From: Pollenia angustigena
Lineage: Eukaryota; Arthropoda; Insecta; Diptera; Polleniidae
Assembly (NCBI GenBank): GCA_930367215.1
Contig: OV884060.1
Location: 176,959,253 to 177,023,252 of the forward strand
Direction of reading: 5' to 3'
Length of the DNA: 64,000 bases
The position numbers and the translations under genes are program-made. Positions 9,167 to 20,137 of this stretch are shown here, piece by piece (the stretch's first letter is position 1; each line of letters starts with the position of its first letter). The notes beneath the pieces were generated by a model, which saw nothing but the letters and a program-made list of their open reading frames with translations, made no database searches and was not told the DNA's origin.

Positions 9167-11296
9167 ATGATGAACCCCACTATCGGGGAAAAAGAGCTCG
9201 AAGCTCTTAAATCAGCAGGACATACCACCTTCCCAAATGCGAATCTGACGAGCAGTAGGAGTAGTCTAATGGACCAGATACGAAAGTGGGGCCTATCCTA
9301 CAATGGCTGCGGCGAACCTCTGGCTTTCATTGAACGGGTGGAGGAACTGGCAGAAATTTATGAGGTCATATTGGACCACCTACCCCGAGTTATGCCAGAA
9401 TTTTTGTGTGAACGAGCTCTAGCATGGTATCGAAACAACAACGCGCACTGGGAAGTATGGTCTTCTTTCCGAACAGATTTTCTGTCCTTCTTCCTTCCTA
9501 CCCGGTACTTTGAGCGGCTGGATGATCAGATTCGAGCCAGGGTGCAACAACCGGAGGAGCCATTCAAGGACTATGTGTTAGACATCCAAACCCTGATGCG
9601 GCATGCAGGATTAACAGTAGACCAGAAGCTACAACGAATCTTTCAGAACGCCCAGACGAAATATAAATTATATATTAGGCGAAAAGATTTCGGGTCCCTT
9701 GCCGAATTGATACGTATGGCAGAGGACCTGGAGAGTATACCAGGCGTAACCCCACCTGCCCCGGAATGTATAGCCACTCCCACAAGAAGGTCCGGGAACG
9801 GGCAGACAATCTGTTGTCACAATTTCGAAGAACAGGGTCACTACGCAAATCGCTGCCCTAGGCCCGAAGCTGGGAAATGCCAACGGGAGTCAACGCAATT
9901 GAGGATGGTCGGCCTTCCCGCAACAAAAATTACCTCCTCCACCAACGTGACCGGCCTGCAACGCGAGGAAACGCAGGTAACGGCCACGATTCTAATAAAC
10001 AACAGTGCCATTAAAGCTGTGGTGGACACCGGCGCTAGCCGAAATTTCATCCACCAAAATATCCTCCGACGTCTTACACCATCCCCCTCGTATCACCAGG
10101 AAGATCTGGAAATAGTGCTAGCCAATGGAACCGTGTGCTGTGTCTCAAGATCCATAGAGCTATCGACAGTATTTGGAAATAAGACGAGGAAGTGTCAGTA
10201 CCTCGTGATGCCCAATGCGAGTGAAGAGGTCATCTTGGGACTTGAGTTCCTTCGGAAGTTCGGAACGAGCATACAAATTGCCGGCCTGACGCTGAACTGC
10301 TCTAGTGATGAAGCTGGAACACAAATCCTCAGCTCGCAGCCCGTGCTTAGTCCCGCAACATGCGGGAAGGTAATTGTAGTCCATAAACAACAGACCGAGC
10401 CAATGACAACGGATGCATGGTCTCGCCAGCCACGTGAGAACGTCAACCTGGCCACGTGTGAGGCTATCCCCCCCATCCAATGTAAATGGCTCGCCAGGCT
10501 GGTTCGGAAGGTGCACGAGAACCCGGCAAAGTACGCCGATTACGCACTAATTAACAACCAGCTCTACCGGAACTTCCCACGACAGATGAACGACGAGAAC
10601 AGTACGCCTTTTAAGCTATGTGTGGCCTCTCAACACAGGACGCGCGTCCTAGAGGAAAACCACAATAATCCCACAGCCGGGCATCTGGGGGTGCGGAAGA
10701 CGACCCTACGGGTTGCCAGTCGATACTACTGGCCAGGAATGTCCCGAGATGTTAGAAAGCATGTAAGACATTGCCAGTTCTGTCAACAATTTAAGGTGAG
10801 TCAACAGAAGCCGGCGGGTGAAATGTTGACCAAAATCCCAGAAATCATGTTGGCCCTCAACTCGAGTGGTTTAGAAACCACGGGATATTCGCCGGCGTTC
10901 CTTAAACAAGGTCGAGAGCCTCTGCTGTCACACACCCTGTGCGATGAGGTCACCAGGGGAACAGGGGCGAAGCCAACCATCCCAAAAGAACGACAGATTT
11001 TTGAGATGGTACGCCGTAACCTAAACCAAGATTCACAGAATCAGAAAACGTACTGCAACCTTAGGCGGCGACGATGGAAGCCGGGGATCGGTGACTCAGT
11101 GTTACTGCGACAACATCCATCGTCCAAGGCCACAGAGAATTTTGCTGCCAAGTTAGCCCAATCATTCCACCATGGAAAGAGTCCAAGTAGAAGTCCTGCC
11201 GTGAGACGAAGTCAACGGCCCGTGACGAAGAGGGGATGTGTGACGATGGAAGTCGGTGAACCTCGTTTCCATCTACACCATGGATGCATTGATTAG
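9167..11296 (+). CDS. Fused Gag-protease-integrase remnant polyprotein
   Basis: A 709-codon frame. Residues 1-200 are Gag-like. A CCHC zinc knuckle at about 216-230 has its second cysteine replaced by phenylalanine. A retropepsin follows with the active-site triad DTGA near 287-290 and the matching ILGLEF segment near 357. The sequence then jumps to TTDAWSRQP, the usual tail of RNase H (near 414), so all of reverse transcriptase and most of RNase H are gone. An integrase zinc-binding HHCC domain spans about 499-541, followed directly by the last part of the core (TGYSPAF) and a GPY/F-like tail; the catalytic D,D,E block is missing. Both joints keep the frame. The last 19 codons read into the 3' LTR. 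The start ATGATG at 9167 is the first in frame. It could supply Gag and protease in trans but cannot copy or insert itself. Confidence 0.9.
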   Translation: MMNPTIGEKELEALKSAGHTTFPNANLTSSRSSLMDQIRKWGLSYNGCGEPLAFIERVEELAEIYEVILDHLPRVMPEFLCERALAWYRNNNAHWEVWSSFRTDFLSFFLPTRYFERLDDQIRARVQQPEEPFKDYVLDIQTLMRHAGLTVDQKLQRIFQNAQTKYKLYIRRKDFGSLAELIRMAEDLESIPGVTPPAPECIATPTRRSGNGQTICCHNFEEQGHYANRCPRPEAGKCQRESTQLRMVGLPATKITSSTNVTGLQREETQVTATILINNSAIKAVVDTGASRNFIHQNILRRLTPSPSYHQEDLEIVLANGTVCCVSRSIELSTVFGNKTRKCQYLVMPNASEEVILGLEFLRKFGTSIQIAGLTLNCSSDEAGTQILSSQPVLSPATCGKVIVVHKQQTEPMTTDAWSRQPRENVNLATCEAIPPIQCKWLARLVRKVHENPAKYADYALINNQLYRNFPRQMNDENSTPFKLCVASQHRTRVLEENHNNPTAGHLGVRKTTLRVASRYYWPGMSRDVRKHVRHCQFCQQFKVSQQKPAGEMLTKIPEIMLALNSSGLETTGYSPAFLKQGREPLLSHTLCDEVTRGTGAKPTIPKERQIFEMVRRNLNQDSQNQKTYCNLRRRRWKPGIGDSVLLRQHPSSKATENFAAKLAQSFHHGKSPSRSPAVRRSQRPVTKRGCVTMEVGEPRFHLHHGCID
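11224..11236 (+). other. Polypurine tract
   Basis: GACGAAGAGGGGA immediately precedes the 3' LTR, the expected place for plus-strand priming. It overlaps the coding frame. Confidence 0.65.
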
Positions 11297-12426
11297 GTTA
11301 TTTAGTATTATATTTTTTTATTATTATTATTCTATTATCGTGGAGCTGACATTTCTTTAAAATGAACTTTTGATATGTGTCATTATTATTTTTTATTATT
11401 ATTTAATATGATGACTGTTTGTAAATAGTTATAAGACAAAAATTAAATTGAATTTGAATTTACTAACGGCCTTTTATGGCGACCTCTAGTGGTAGCCAGG
11501 CTACTCGAATTGGCATATGAGACCCCCTAGCGGCGCGTAGCAGTCAACACATGCCGAACAGATGGGCTAAACAGCTGATCCAAACAGATGGGCAGATGCA
11601 GCCACCATGTACTTATGACGGCCGAAAAGTATAAAAGCAGAGCAAAAATGAAAATCGTGATCAGTCGGTGCCAAGCGCAGTGGTAGGTAAGTCATATTAT
11701 ACGGTGGTTGTCCCGCTGTATTATATTGGTAGTTTGTTTAGTAGTGTTTGTGTGGATCAAATTGGAAATTCCGTGGTGGTCCCGCAGGTTTTCAATTTGG
11801 TGCTACGCTGACATTCAGAGCCGAGCGTAGTGGTGTGCCCGTGGTTGTCCTGCAGGTACACGACTGCGAGTTACTCGACACAACGTCTCCGTGGTTGTCC
11901 CGCAGATTCGGTTGTGTCTGGTGACTTCACTGGGCCTCTTCGTTTGTGGTGTGTGTGTAGGGCCGGTTGTAGATTCCGTGGTTGTCCCGCAGGTCTCCAA
12001 TACGGTGCTACACCGACATCAAAGCCGAGCGTAGGAGTGTACCCGTGGTTGTCCCGCAGGTTTACGACTACGAGCAACCCAGCGCAACGAATCCGTGGTC
12101 GTCCCGCAGACTCGTTGTCGTTGGGCGGCTTCACTGGGCCAGAGTTAGCGCACACCGTACAAACATACCACTATCGTCTGAATCAGGCATACCTGTCGTT
12201 CCGCCCTCCCGTGATCGTGTCGGCCGAGGTAACGTGTGAAACCATAATCGCCGTTGTAGTAGAGCTGTAATTTTATCCTGTAAATAAAGTCGTGTGTTTT
12301 GAAAAATTAAAAAGGACTGGTGTGGTGTTTTTCTTTCTTTACGAGGTCTCGAATAAATAATAAATTTATTGTGAGTGAACCCTGGTAATCCGGCGAGTGA
12401 TACCCCAGCCAAGAAGGTTCGTTACA
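11239..12426 (+). repeat. 3' LTR
   Basis: Same length as the 5' LTR and, on reading, the same sequence throughout, including the motif array. Identity implies a young insertion or very recent gene conversion. Confidence 0.95.
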
Positions 12427-13045
12427 GTACATACTTTAATCCCTACTCATCACTTCGTACTTGAATAGCAACAAAAACATGCGTGTATTAACACAACTGG
12501 TTGTTAAGTGATAATATGTTGGGTGTCTGCAATATGTATGCTTGCGTTTACAAAATACTTACCTATAAGTGTGGATTTTGTGTAAATACTTAAAAACTTA
12601 TCAGTCAAATAAGCACAATCAAATAAGCACTAAAGCACAGCAAAAAAAATATTATTCTGAACAAGTAAAAATTGTATTTAAAAAAAAGCAAGTAAAAATC
12701 AGTTACGGGTCCAGTTTTTAAATATAGCAATCACCTTAAAATGTCGGGTTTTATAAGATTCTTTATACTTTTCCCTCCTAACCAATATTTTCAATTTGTT
12801 TTAAAGGGCAAACAATAAAAATGCACTTCAATAAATTCAATTGAAATAAATAAAAAAAAAAACAAAATCGTGAAAATCTCCAAATCCGCTTACAACTATT
12901 TTATTTCAAACATGTCATGAAGAAAACATTTTCGCACAATAAACAGTATTTTGAGGAAATATTTTATATTGCACGTATAAGTGAATAAGCGATTTTCAAA
13001 GAAACATACAATATTAATATTGCCAATGTTTTACAAATTGTGTTT
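12427..13045. other. Right flank of the LTR element
   Basis: AT-rich with no recognised gene or element; a 76-codon frame at 12981-13211 overlaps the following repeat and is not a gene. Confidence 0.45.
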
Positions 13046-13885
13046 TCTCCACCATAGTGGAGTGGGTGGGTATTATGCGCTTGTGCTGATCTGTGTAACC
13101 ACATGGGTCCTAGAGCCATCTTTTAATGTACTCATCGATTTAGATATACTTTTTGATAGACCTAACGACGTCCGTCCAGCTGGCAGGCAGGCTAGCTGGC
13201 TGTTCTTGTAAACCTTGTGCGCATAGTACAGGTTTGGTACATTCTAGTTATTATTCTAAATAGCATAAGGACCAAGCCTATTGAAAATTAAGAGAGAATC
13301 GGTCCATAATTTTACATTGTCACAAGCCTCTTTCCGGAATAAAAAAATCCCTCCTTCAAAGATTCAGGATTTTTAAAGAGCAGTTTGAGGAGTTATATAA
13401 AAAAAATCAGCCAAATAGAAAAATAGGTTTTTGACTGTCGGTTTTTAAAATTTTTTTTTTTTGAAATGTCAACACATTCAGCTTATTCGGCGAAATTATG
13501 ACATTTTGAATTTGACAAAACTTTTTAAAAAAAAAATTTTAAATTTGTTTTCGTTCATATGTATATGTTGCTTATAGGATAAAAGGAAACTTCTAACCAA
13601 ATTTCATTAAAATCGAAAGGGGTAGGGTCCCACTCTTGGTCGATTTGAGATGGAATTACCCATTTTTAACATAAATAACTTTTACATGAATGTGTATTTT
13701 ATAGACTTCAACTTGACGTTCAACTTGAACGGACGATTAAGCTCACATTAAGTTCATAACATAATTTTGTTCTGTTGGGTCGATGATTGCCAATGGGATC
13801 CAAATTTGTTACACTCTTAAAAATTTGTCTCTAAATACTGTGGTGTAGAGTATCATATGGTCGGGCTAGACCGTATTTTTACTTG
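13046..13885 (-). repeat. Dispersed repeat R1, copy 1
   Basis: Reads in the minus direction from 'GTCGGGCTAGACC' and 'ACTCTACACCACAGTA' to a GTCCGTCCAGCTGG block and the end 'ACCCACCCACTCCACTA'. The same order is seen on the plus strand at 28128-28812. It carries GGACGGACG-type motifs and hairpin-like ends typical of common fly intergenic repeats. Non-coding. Confidence 0.65.
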
Positions 13886-14743
13886 TGCTAAAACACTGCA
13901 CACACAGTCTTTTTGTATTTCAAAGAAATATATTTGGAGGGAAATATACTAAATGTTTTTTACAAAATAAGTAACAATTACAAAGAGTTCAATTTTTTAC
14001 GAATGTTGTGTGTGTACTGAATTTTTATTCGAAAATATTAAAGCTTTATTTTTTTGCTATGGTATCAGATGTGTGTGATAGTTATATTAAAAAAAAAGTT
14101 AAGAATACAAATTATAATTAAGGAAGTTTATTAAATTCCTTATAATTTCATCTAAAAGAAAAATATTTACAAAATCTACAACTAAAGGATAGTTTACACT
14201 AACACACAAGACTTACGTACTCCATAATACTTTGTAAGATTTAAATCTAAAGAGTTTTGTGGCGACTGGCAAACAATATAATTTAACATTACAGTTTGTA
14301 GTCACACTATCACACATGAACACGCTTTTGTTAAAATACAATCCTGATCAAATGGAAAGTTTTATTGTTAAGAAAAATTTCAAAAAACCATTAAGTCGTA
14401 TGGGATGTCAAATGTGTTTTCGTTATGCTTGTAGTTTTCACAACAAATTGCATTCACACTTTTACATATTGCTTGAGTTTTTGACATTTTTTTAAATTAA
14501 TGCAAAGTATAATAGTGTAAAATAGCCTTAAGTAATTTAAGAGAGAGAGAGTGAGAGAGATTTTGTGGGAGATTTGCTCTGTTGATTTTTTATCGATATT
14601 GTTAAGCTGGAGGTCCCCAGTATGTGTTCGAAGCGTTTGATATTTTCTTGGCTTTTGCAAAAGAAGAATGCGACGCATGCAAAAATAAGCAGCAAACCTT
14701 CTTCATGCGTGCGCTTGCTGTGTAAATTGTCAATACAATTACA
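13886..14743. other. Gene-free AT-rich stretch
   Basis: No gene recognised. A short GA run lies at 14540-14562. Several small frames are present but have no domain. Confidence 0.45.
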
Positions 14744-15141
14744 GTGATTCTCAGTGTTACCACCAGCAAGATTCAAAATTACACTTGAGATGAAGCAAAA
14801 TTACCCGATTTAAATGAAATTACACCTGATATAAAATTTATGTTTTAGTTAATAAAAAATACATTTACAAAAAAGCAAAAACACAACAAACTCATTAAAA
14901 CAAGATCAATATTAGTCAAACTGTTAATTTTATTTAAATTATCAAAAATAACATTAAAAAATTAATAAAACATAAAATAAAACTGCTAAAATAATGAATG
15001 TAACTTCCACATTTGGTTGATATATCTTGGGAAGATTTAAAATGTTCCTTGTCATTGCTTTTTAGCCCAATAGAGCTTACGAAAGGTAAGCTGTCAAACG
15101 AACTGTCATACTATTTTCACTTTTTGAACAGGCACATCATC

Positions 15142-16237
15142 ATGAATAGATTCATGCTTGAACAACGCCACCAAATTATCAAAATATACTTTGAAAATCA
15201 GTATAGATTTTCGCAACTTAAATGTGACTTCATGATTTAAATGACGCAACTTTTTTTTACAAATGAAGGAGATGTGTTGATTTAGATAAAATAAACTGTC
15301 AATAAGACTTCAAGGCCGTGCGATGTGACACTTATTGAGTGTTTTCCGTAGGGCTGTGAAGTCAGTTATTAATGCTGATAAACCAGCAACAATCGGTGTC
15401 TTGGAGGTAGTGCTGGGAAACTATCGATAGACTATCGATATTGTCGATAGTCTTAAAATATCGATAGAAAAAATATAAATATCGATATTTTTATTATTTA
15501 AAATACAGCTATGAAGACATCTAACAGCAGCTCTAGACACACATTTTTTTGCCGCAAATTTTTACTTGCTATTAATAATTCGCGCTGAATTGCCGCAATG
15601 AATACAAACAACAAGAATGGCAGGTGGAATGGATTGCTTAGCTGTGCTTTTTACTGCTAATTAAAGGCCTTTAAGTCAAAATTTGTACCTGTTTATATAG
15701 GGACTGAAATGTCAAATATTTTTGTAATGTTGTAAAAAAAAATGCAAATCCAAATGCAATTGCAATTGCAAGCATAGGACAAAACAATGAACGACCATTA
15801 GAGGATAAATCCGCTAGATTGATTACCTTTTTGGGTTTAGAACTTAGAAATTTTTTTAAAGTTGCAATGGAATATCTTATAGTTCCGGTTACTTCGGTTC
15901 TTTCAGAAAGGTACTAATCAATTTTTAAAAAACTGCCATCTAAAATAACGTGCGTATATACAAACTTCTCATACATTCAATAAAGTGATAAAAAAAAACG
16001 GACTGTAGCCTTATAAAAAAATAATTAAAGTTTTCCTGCACAAGTACAAACATTCAGTCGATTGTAATATCGATAGTGAAATCAGAACTATCGATAAATA
16101 TCGATAGCAGAAAATATCGATAGTATCCCAGCACTAATTGGAGGTCAACATTGTTTATTTTATTCGAAAAAGAGAAACAAAATTGGACGTCTGCAATTCG
16201 TTGCGTCAAGGACAGGCGCGGTGTCTATTTGTTTTAA
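15142..16237 (+). pseudogene. Tc1/mariner-type transposase relic, interrupted
   Basis: The first part (15142-15234) encodes MNRFMLEQRHQIIKIYFEN, the N-terminal pattern of Tc1/mariner-group transposases. After about 70 bases the sequence resumes near 15312 with a piece resembling the third catalytic block and then ADKPATIG, and past the inserted MITE (15408-16136) continues with ENWTS-like and RRGVYLF residues to a stop near 16237. The middle, including two catalytic blocks, is deleted, and there are frameshifts and stops. It is a dead remnant; the exact family is uncertain. Confidence 0.7.
15408..16136. mobile_element. hAT-like MITE, copy 2, with TATCGATA clusters
   Basis: 729 bp with ends TAGTGCTGGGAAACTATCGA and (complement) TAGTGCTGGGATACTATCGA; flanking 8-mers CTTGGAGG (15400-15407) and ATTGGAGG (16137-16144). 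Four TATCGATA boxes at each end: 15422, 15433, 15459, 15480 and 16068, 16089, 16099, 16115. It is the same family as 2990-4484 in opposite orientation and lacks the nested MITE. Confidence 0.85.
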
Positions 16238-16856
16238 ATCAGTTTCAAATCGTTATGCCGTGTATCAATCTGCGATTAAACTTAATTTTTTTTTTTTTTG
16301 TGTTGTCTACCATTTAAAGTTTTATGGTCTTAAAAAATACCCTTTATACCCTATTTAGTAAACAAAATGCCTGCAGAGTTTTATACAACTGTCCCTTTCG
16401 TAATTCAGTTTTACGACTGTAAAGGGCGTTAAATATTCTTTAAACTGAAGCATTAAAAAGTAGCAAGATAGAAATAAAATTAATTATATGTTGCAATATT
16501 GGATACATATCTTCCCCCAGGCAAGTTTTTAGTTTGAATAACTTTTGTCAATGAACTTCAGGTTCTAAATCACTATGATAGGCATCTTTATCCAAATCTA
16601 AGGGTCTATCTTGCGACATTCATTACCAAACATTTGAAAATATATGTTTGTTTAATGATTAAAGTCGTTTGGTTTAGAAGGCTGTGCATTTCTTAGCAAC
16701 AATATTTAAAAAGAAATAAATGTCATCACTGAAATCGAATCTTGATTTTATTTGGGCATCTGAAGTAAAAATTTCAAATTACACACTCTGCCCACGACCG
16801 TAAAAATTATACCAAATTCGGGTAATTATCCACAAAGTGGCAACACTGCTGATTCT

Positions 16857-17347
16857 ACTTTTTTGAAAGATACAAGATACAGATCAACGCACTGATACGA
16901 TATCCACTGTAATCTTTCTTACAGCCGTACCTAAACAAGAGCGAAAGGCAGAACGTTTTCTTTCGCGAAGATTAACCGTACCTTAACAAGAGCACCAACG
17001 TTGTGTTTAATAAAAAAACGGAGATAAAACCGCTAGATTGACCGAAAAAAAGCGAAATTGCCATTATTTATCAACAGTAGCGGCCAACTTCACTATCAAA
17101 CGCGCTGTCAAAATCGTATTTTCCAATTGCAAAGCGTTGACGCTGCGCTATTAAGGGATGCTTCATACAAATTGTATGGGCATGACAACTTTGACAACTA
17201 GAAAACGAGTACCGCTTTTGTTTAAATATGGCTGGTAAAAATTTTTACGATACAAAAATAATTAAAATTTTTGTCCCGCGAGTCAAATTTTCTCCCGATA
17301 CAAGCATTTATGAAAGATTTATATAGGCCACAACCAATTTCAGGATT
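16857..17347. other. Gene-free stretch
   Basis: No gene recognised. Two similar pieces ending CAAGAGC (16930-16950, 16975-16992) suggest a small local duplication. Confidence 0.4.
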
Positions 17348-17349
17348 TG

Positions 17350-17572
17350 GACATATCGTTCATGTACTTTAATAGTGACATAACTCAAAAAATTAAATTT
17401 TGGAGTTAGTGATGCACAATGGTTTGCTATGTTTTTCTTTATATTGTGTATAAAATTCATCTTTATGTGTAGTTATTTTTCTAAGTGGTTAGCGAAAATC
17501 AAAATCTTTAAACGCGTTTATCATGAATTTTTTTTGAGTTATGTCACTATTGAAGTAAATTAGCGCTATGTA
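17350..17572. mobile_element. Small TIR element (TAGTGACATAACTC ends)
   Basis: About 45-nt imperfect inverted arms at 17350-17395 and 17528-17572 share AATAGTGACATAACTCAAAA. No coding capacity; exact ends and target site are not resolved. Confidence 0.5.
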
Positions 17573-18004
17573 TATGGAAGCTTTTTTTGGCAATTTTGTA
17601 CTAATCTCACAAAATTAAAGGTTTTTTGCGGCTAATTTGGATTTATGCAATTTAAAGAGATTTTCGGAAATTAGACCGATTTGGATTAATCATTAACGGG
17701 CCTATCGATTTATAAGCCATCAAAATTGTATGGAGTTGTATTTTTAGTTGCTACCAGTTTGTAGGGTTTTTTAAGCTTTAAAGCTTTTTTTAGGCAATAC
17801 AGGACATACATACAGGATACATTGACAAACTTTTACTAATTTTTTAGGCTCCGTCTGATCAAACCCAATGTATCAACATTTTGCCAATTATCTTTAGAAC
17901 TGCTCCGATTTTTATATTTTACTACTTTCTCTATTCTCTTGCTTTTACTCTCTATTTCTCCTATTCTTTTCTATCAGACAATGGACCATATTGGTCTCTG
18001 GATG
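17573..18004. other. Gene-free AT-rich stretch
   Basis: Nothing recognised other than pyrimidine-rich sequence at 17930-17975. Confidence 0.4.
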
Positions 18005-18341
18005 AGGGTGTGAAGTTGACTTCGCACCAACCTTTCTACCTAACTTAAGTCTGGGTTCACACTATGAAAGTTTTCTTTCAGAAAGTCTGAGTTTATTGGT
18101 GAGAGGGGAAGAGAGCATGCTTCTTTCTCTTCTCTCTTACCCAATAGACTCAGACTTTCTGAAAAAAGCTTTCATAGTGTCAACCAGTGTTGAAAAATTC
18201 AGTACTTTGGTACTTTATTCAGTACTTCTGCATATTAAAAATACCGCAGTACCCCCGCGTTGTTTTCAGTACTTTTTTAATTTGTTTGTTGCAAAATTGA
18301 TGTTGTTGTATTTTAAAAATAATTAACGACTTAATATTTAA

Positions 18342-18545
18342 ATGCAATGCGTGGACGCCAGGATTCATATTTTGCATTCCAGAATGGGATATTTGTTCTT
18401 AAAAGTGTCAAGAAAATTTATAAAAAGGGATGTATTGGATAATATGTTAGTGGAAAATTTAAATAAAATTATAGAAACATGCAATGTTAAGGAAATGGTT
18501 TATAAAGTAACAGAAACTGCAAAGTCATTTTATTCGAATAACTAA
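18342..18545 (+). pseudogene. Unrecognised short frame inside the hAT element
   Basis: A 67-codon frame containing YLFLKVSRKFIKRDVLDNML. I do not recognise the family. Its place inside a hAT element suggests a transposase scrap, but no hAT dimerisation motif is visible. Confidence 0.3.
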
Positions 18546-19017
18546 ATTTTGTTTGGAAAATAAATCCTTAAAAGCGATAATCAGCTTCAGTCCAGAAAAT
18601 ATTGTTTCCGGAAAAACAAAAATAGCACGCCAATATTTTTATTAATGTTATTTACAAACGGTAAAGAAAACTATAATAATATCAATTCTTAATTCCGTGT
18701 ATTAGCGGATCTTTCAGAAATAATACATTTCAGAACTGCTTTTGGTATTTTATCGATACCAGATTTCTGAGAATCAGGTGAACGCACATTTTCAAGTGCA
18801 AAATGAGATAAAAAGCAAAGGAAGAAATCGTTTTTCACTTTTTTTAGAACTACGCTCTTAATATGTAATACATGTAAAAGTCCGAATAATGTAACTTTGC
18901 AAAAGTAAAAATATAAATATGTATGTATGAATACCAGTATAAATTTATGTTGACAAAAAATAAAGCTTAATTTATTTACTTATTCATAAATATATGAATT
19001 ATTTCAAATATTTTTTT

Positions 19018-19423
19018 TAGAAAAATACTGAAAAAACGTACCTTAAACGGCTCATTCACTTGCAATATAACTGTTCAATTTTATTGCCAATGTGTATGTG
19101 ATATTCGAATGTGACACAATATATTGGCAAGAATCGAAATAAGAAAAGAAGTGCAATATACTGTGAAATGTGTTGGCAACAATGTACTATGTTGTTTTGC
19201 TTTAAAGGTTATGTTTTTTTTAGAAAAATACTGAAAAAACGTACCTTAAACGGCTCATTCACTTGCAATATAACTGTTCAATTTTATTGCCAATGTGTAT
19301 GTGATATTCGAATGTGACACAATATATTGGCAAGAATCGAAATAAGAAAAGAAGTGCAATATACTGTGAAATGTGTTGGCAACAATGTACTATGTTGTTT
19401 TGCTTTAAAGGTTATGTTTTTTT
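19018..19423. repeat. Exact tandem duplication, 203 bp x 2
   Basis: Unit 19018-19220 is repeated from 19221 with no difference seen over about 200 bp, so the duplication is recent relative to the hAT element around it. A 68-codon frame (19111-19317) only reflects the duplication. Confidence 0.9.
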
Positions 19424-19744
19424 TAATAAGAGTTGCGCCATATTTTAATTAAAACCATTGTGCCACTTATTGAATAATATAGGACAATATAAAAATAATA
19501 TGGCGAATAACATATACAATAATATTGTAAATTAATGGGGCGCTTGACGCTTACGTATAACAGAAATATTATTTACATGTGTACCTAAGTTTTAAAAATC
19601 TTTTGCTTTAAATACTTAGAAAAATTAATTACAATAAAACATTTTTTGCTCCTTTTATTTTCACAAATTATCAGGGACCGTAACAGTTATACCTTTTTTC
19701 ATAAAAGTCAGATGAAAACAGTTATTTTTTGATTTTTATGTTTT

Positions 19745-19930
19745 CGAGCAAAAATAAAAGTTATTCTCTAAAGAAATGTACGTGATTTAATAATTTAGTT
19801 GAATTAAAATTTTTATTTAAGTGTGTAGTTATCATTGGAATTTCTTATGCACATTAAAATAATTATTAAAAGTCATCTTAATTATTAAAACACGTACATT
19901 TCTTTAGAGAATAACTTTTATTTTTGCTCG
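19745..19930. repeat. Perfect 40-nt inverted repeat
   Basis: 19745-19784 (starting CGAGCAAAAATAAAAG) and 19891-19930 are exact reverse complements around a 106-nt AT-rich loop, inside the innermost MITE. Confidence 0.9.
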
Positions 19931-20137
19931 AAAAAATAAAAATAAAAAAATAACAGTTATTTTTGTTCAAAAAAATAAAAATAAAAAAATAACTTACTTT
20001 TGATCGAAAAAATAAAAATAAAAAAATAACAGTTATTTTTGTTCAAAAAAATAAAAATAAAAAAATAACTGTTATTTTCGTTCAAAAAATAAAAATAAAA
20101 AAATAACTGTTATTTTTGATCGAAAAAATAAAAATCA
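19929..20137. repeat. ~38-bp tandem repeat array
   Basis: Five to six units of about 38 bp, each made of an A-rich half and a TAACAGTTATTTTTGTTC-type half. The half-sites match the MITE's subterminal sequence, so the array looks like amplified terminal motif. Confidence 0.8.

Larger units (their letters stand above)
7883..12426 (+). mobile_element. Osvaldo-like Ty3/gypsy LTR retrotransposon, pol-deleted
   Basis: Two 1188-bp LTRs (7883-9070 and 11239-12426), offset by 3356 bp and apparently identical, enclose 2168 bp with a primer binding site, one long frame and a purine tract. The LTRs run TG...CA. About 1.2-kb LTRs and a lysine-tRNA primer site recall Osvaldo of Drosophila; that affiliation is inference. 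At 4.5 kb it is about half the expected length, because reverse transcriptase, RNase H and the integrase core are absent. No envelope frame. Flanks are CAATA on the left and GTACA on the right, so no target duplication is seen. Confidence 0.95.
14752..16848. mobile_element. hAT element, outer layer of a three-level nest
   Basis: Ends CAGTGTTACCAC and (complement) CAGTGTTGCCAC, with flanking 8-bp GTGATTCT at 14744-14751 and CTGATTCT at 16849-16856 (7 of 8 match). The termini share an AATTACCCGA segment. The interior holds a mariner-type relic and a younger hAT MITE. No hAT transposase is recognisable. Confidence 0.75.
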
